Shown: positions 63,261 through 64,000 of the stretch, in pieces
How the letters are laid out: each line of letters opens with the position of its first letter
How positions within the stretch are numbered: position 1 is the stretch's first letter
NCBI RefSeq assembly: GCF_040548735.1
Contig: NZ_JBEPSD010000001.1
Span: 2,108,001-2,172,000, forward strand
Direction of reading: 5' to 3'
Source of the DNA: Rhodanobacter soli
Lineage (GTDB): Bacteria > Pseudomonadota > Gammaproteobacteria > Xanthomonadales > Rhodanobacteraceae
Length of the DNA: 64,000 nucleotides
Notes under the pieces: generated by a model
Told to the model about the DNA's origin: nothing
Databases searched by the model: none
What the model saw: only the letters and a program-made list of their open reading frames with translations
Made by a program: the position numbers and the translations under genes

Positions 63261-64000
63261 TCAGCGTCGCGGCGAACGTGCCGCGGCCAGCCGGCGGTGC
63301 CGCGGCGGCTGGCCGAGCAGCACCGGCAGCCACGGCGTGAACGGTTGCGGCACGATGCCGAGCGCGGCGTAGCCGTCGAGCTTGCCGACCGAGTCGGTGC
63401 GCAGCGAGCGGAAGTTGTCCAGCGAAAAAGGCTTGCCGGGCAGCAGCTCGGCGAACTGCGCCTGCAGCCGGCCGAGGCTGTCGGGCAGCGCGATGATCGG
63501 CGTGCGCAGGCCGGCCGCGGCGCGGATCTTGCGCACGATCTCGCCCAGCGTGAGCACCTCGGGGCCGTACAGCTCGAAGCTGCGCCGCTGGCCCAGCGTC
63601 GCGTGATCGACGCAACGGGCGATCGCCTCGGCCACGTCGCCGACCCAGGTGGGCGCCATGCGCGCCTGCGCGCGCGCCAGCGGTAGCGCCGGCATCTGTC
63701 GCAGCAGCTTGGCGAAGCGGCTGACCAGGCCATCGCCGGGGCCGAAGATCACGCTGGGCTGGTAGATCGTCCAGTCCAGCGCGGACGCCTTCACCAGCGC
63801 CTCGGCCTCGCCGCGGGTTTTCAGGTATTGCGACAGGCCCTGGCCCGCCTTGAGCGAGCTCATCTGGTGCAGGCGACCCACGCCGCTGGCGTGGCAGGCG
63901 GCGATCAGCCGGCGCGCCAATTCCACGTGCGCGCGCTGGAAGCTGTGCCGGCCGCGCGGGTTGAGGATGCCGACCAGGTTGATCACCGCGTCGGCGCCGG
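63261..64000 (-). CDS. NDUFA9-like NAD(P)-binding epimerase (5' end outside the window)
   Basis: The last 240-odd codons of an SDR-type NAD(P)-binding protein of the complex I NDUFA9/YbjT-like group. Its start and the nucleotide-binding glycine motif lie beyond 64000. Visible parts: INLVGILNPRGRHSFQRAHV, HQMSSLKAGQGLSQYLKTRG with the Tyr-x3-Lys-like active region, YQPSVIFGPGDGLVSRFAKL and LYGPEVLTLGEIVRKI. The reaction is unknown; homologues are found with respiratory complex I or as quinone-linked oxidoreductase-like proteins. It is convergent with the degenerate sulfotransferase gene, 12 bp away. Confidence 0.88.
   Translation of the reverse strand, partial: GADAVINLVGILNPRGRHSFQRAHVELARRLIAACHASGVGRLHQMSSLKAGQGLSQYLKTRGEAEALVKASALDWTIYQPSVIFGPGDGLVSRFAKLLRQMPALPLARAQARMAPTWVGDVAEAIARCVDHATLGQRRSFELYGPEVLTLGEIVRKIRAAAGLRTPIIALPDSLGRLQAQFAELLPGKPFSLDNFRSLRTDSVGKLDGYAALGIVPQPFTPWLPVLLGQPPRHRRLAAARSPRR

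Overview
The window is a dense, high-GC stretch of a gammaproteobacterial chromosome with strongly GC-biased third codon positions. The Xanthomonas-type order of the type II secretion operon (E-F-G-H-I-J-K-L-M-N-D), an HrpB helicase, a monomeric isocitrate dehydrogenase and CCCTCTCCC-type hairpin repeats point to the Xanthomonadales. My best guess is a Rhodanobacter-like member of the Rhodanobacteraceae; this is inferred from protein character, not from a database search. There is no phage, insertion sequence, CRISPR array, rRNA or tRNA gene that I can see.

Layout. 0-14.4 kb is mostly housekeeping: an RND efflux permease, a small LysM protein, a lipoprotein, monomeric isocitrate dehydrogenase, a TraB/GumN protein, an aldo/keto reductase, a small orphan gene, a LysR regulator, glutathione-dependent formaldehyde dehydrogenase, a NYN nuclease-like protein, an exported methyltransferase, RluE and TatD. 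14.7-25.4 kb is a complete 11-gene Xps-type type II secretion operon. 25.5-31.6 kb carries HrpB, which contains an in-frame hairpin repeat, a CHASE-PAS-GGDEF-EAL protein and an ArsR-type regulator. 31.6-35.7 kb encodes two exported proteases, M28 and S53/sedolisin with PKD and twin PPC domains; these are plausible clients of the secretion system. 35.7-36.5 kb is a long AT-richer gap with terminator-like hairpins and a repeated 14-bp motif. 36.5-38.7 kb has a flavoprotein and a LysR regulator. 39.0-43.5 kb is a three-gene extracellular electron transfer module: decaheme cytochrome, MtrB/PioB-type porin and diheme cytochrome c4.

43.5-51.2 kb holds glutaminyl cyclase, DbpA, an ArsR autorepressor with a clear operator driving a cupin-DUF2867 fusion, the folate genes folB and folK, a membrane protein, a pteridine reductase and an EcsC protein. 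51.3-54.1 kb is a TonB-dependent receptor under a perfect 18-bp Zur-like palindrome, followed by a DUF2938 membrane protein. 54.2-59.8 kb has a MidA-type methyltransferase, a VanZ-like protein, an LtaS/MdoB-type phosphoglycerol transferase, the CCA-adding enzyme and a small exported protein. 59.8-63.2 kb carries two head-to-head TPR-sulfotransferase paralogues, one with a destroyed PAPS-binding loop. The window ends inside an NDUFA9-like NAD(P)-binding protein.

The points most worth following up are the MtrAB/PioAB-like electron conduit, the repeat domesticated inside hrpB, the active/degenerate sulfotransferase pair, the Zur-controlled receptor and the ArsR/cupin-DUF2867 pair.
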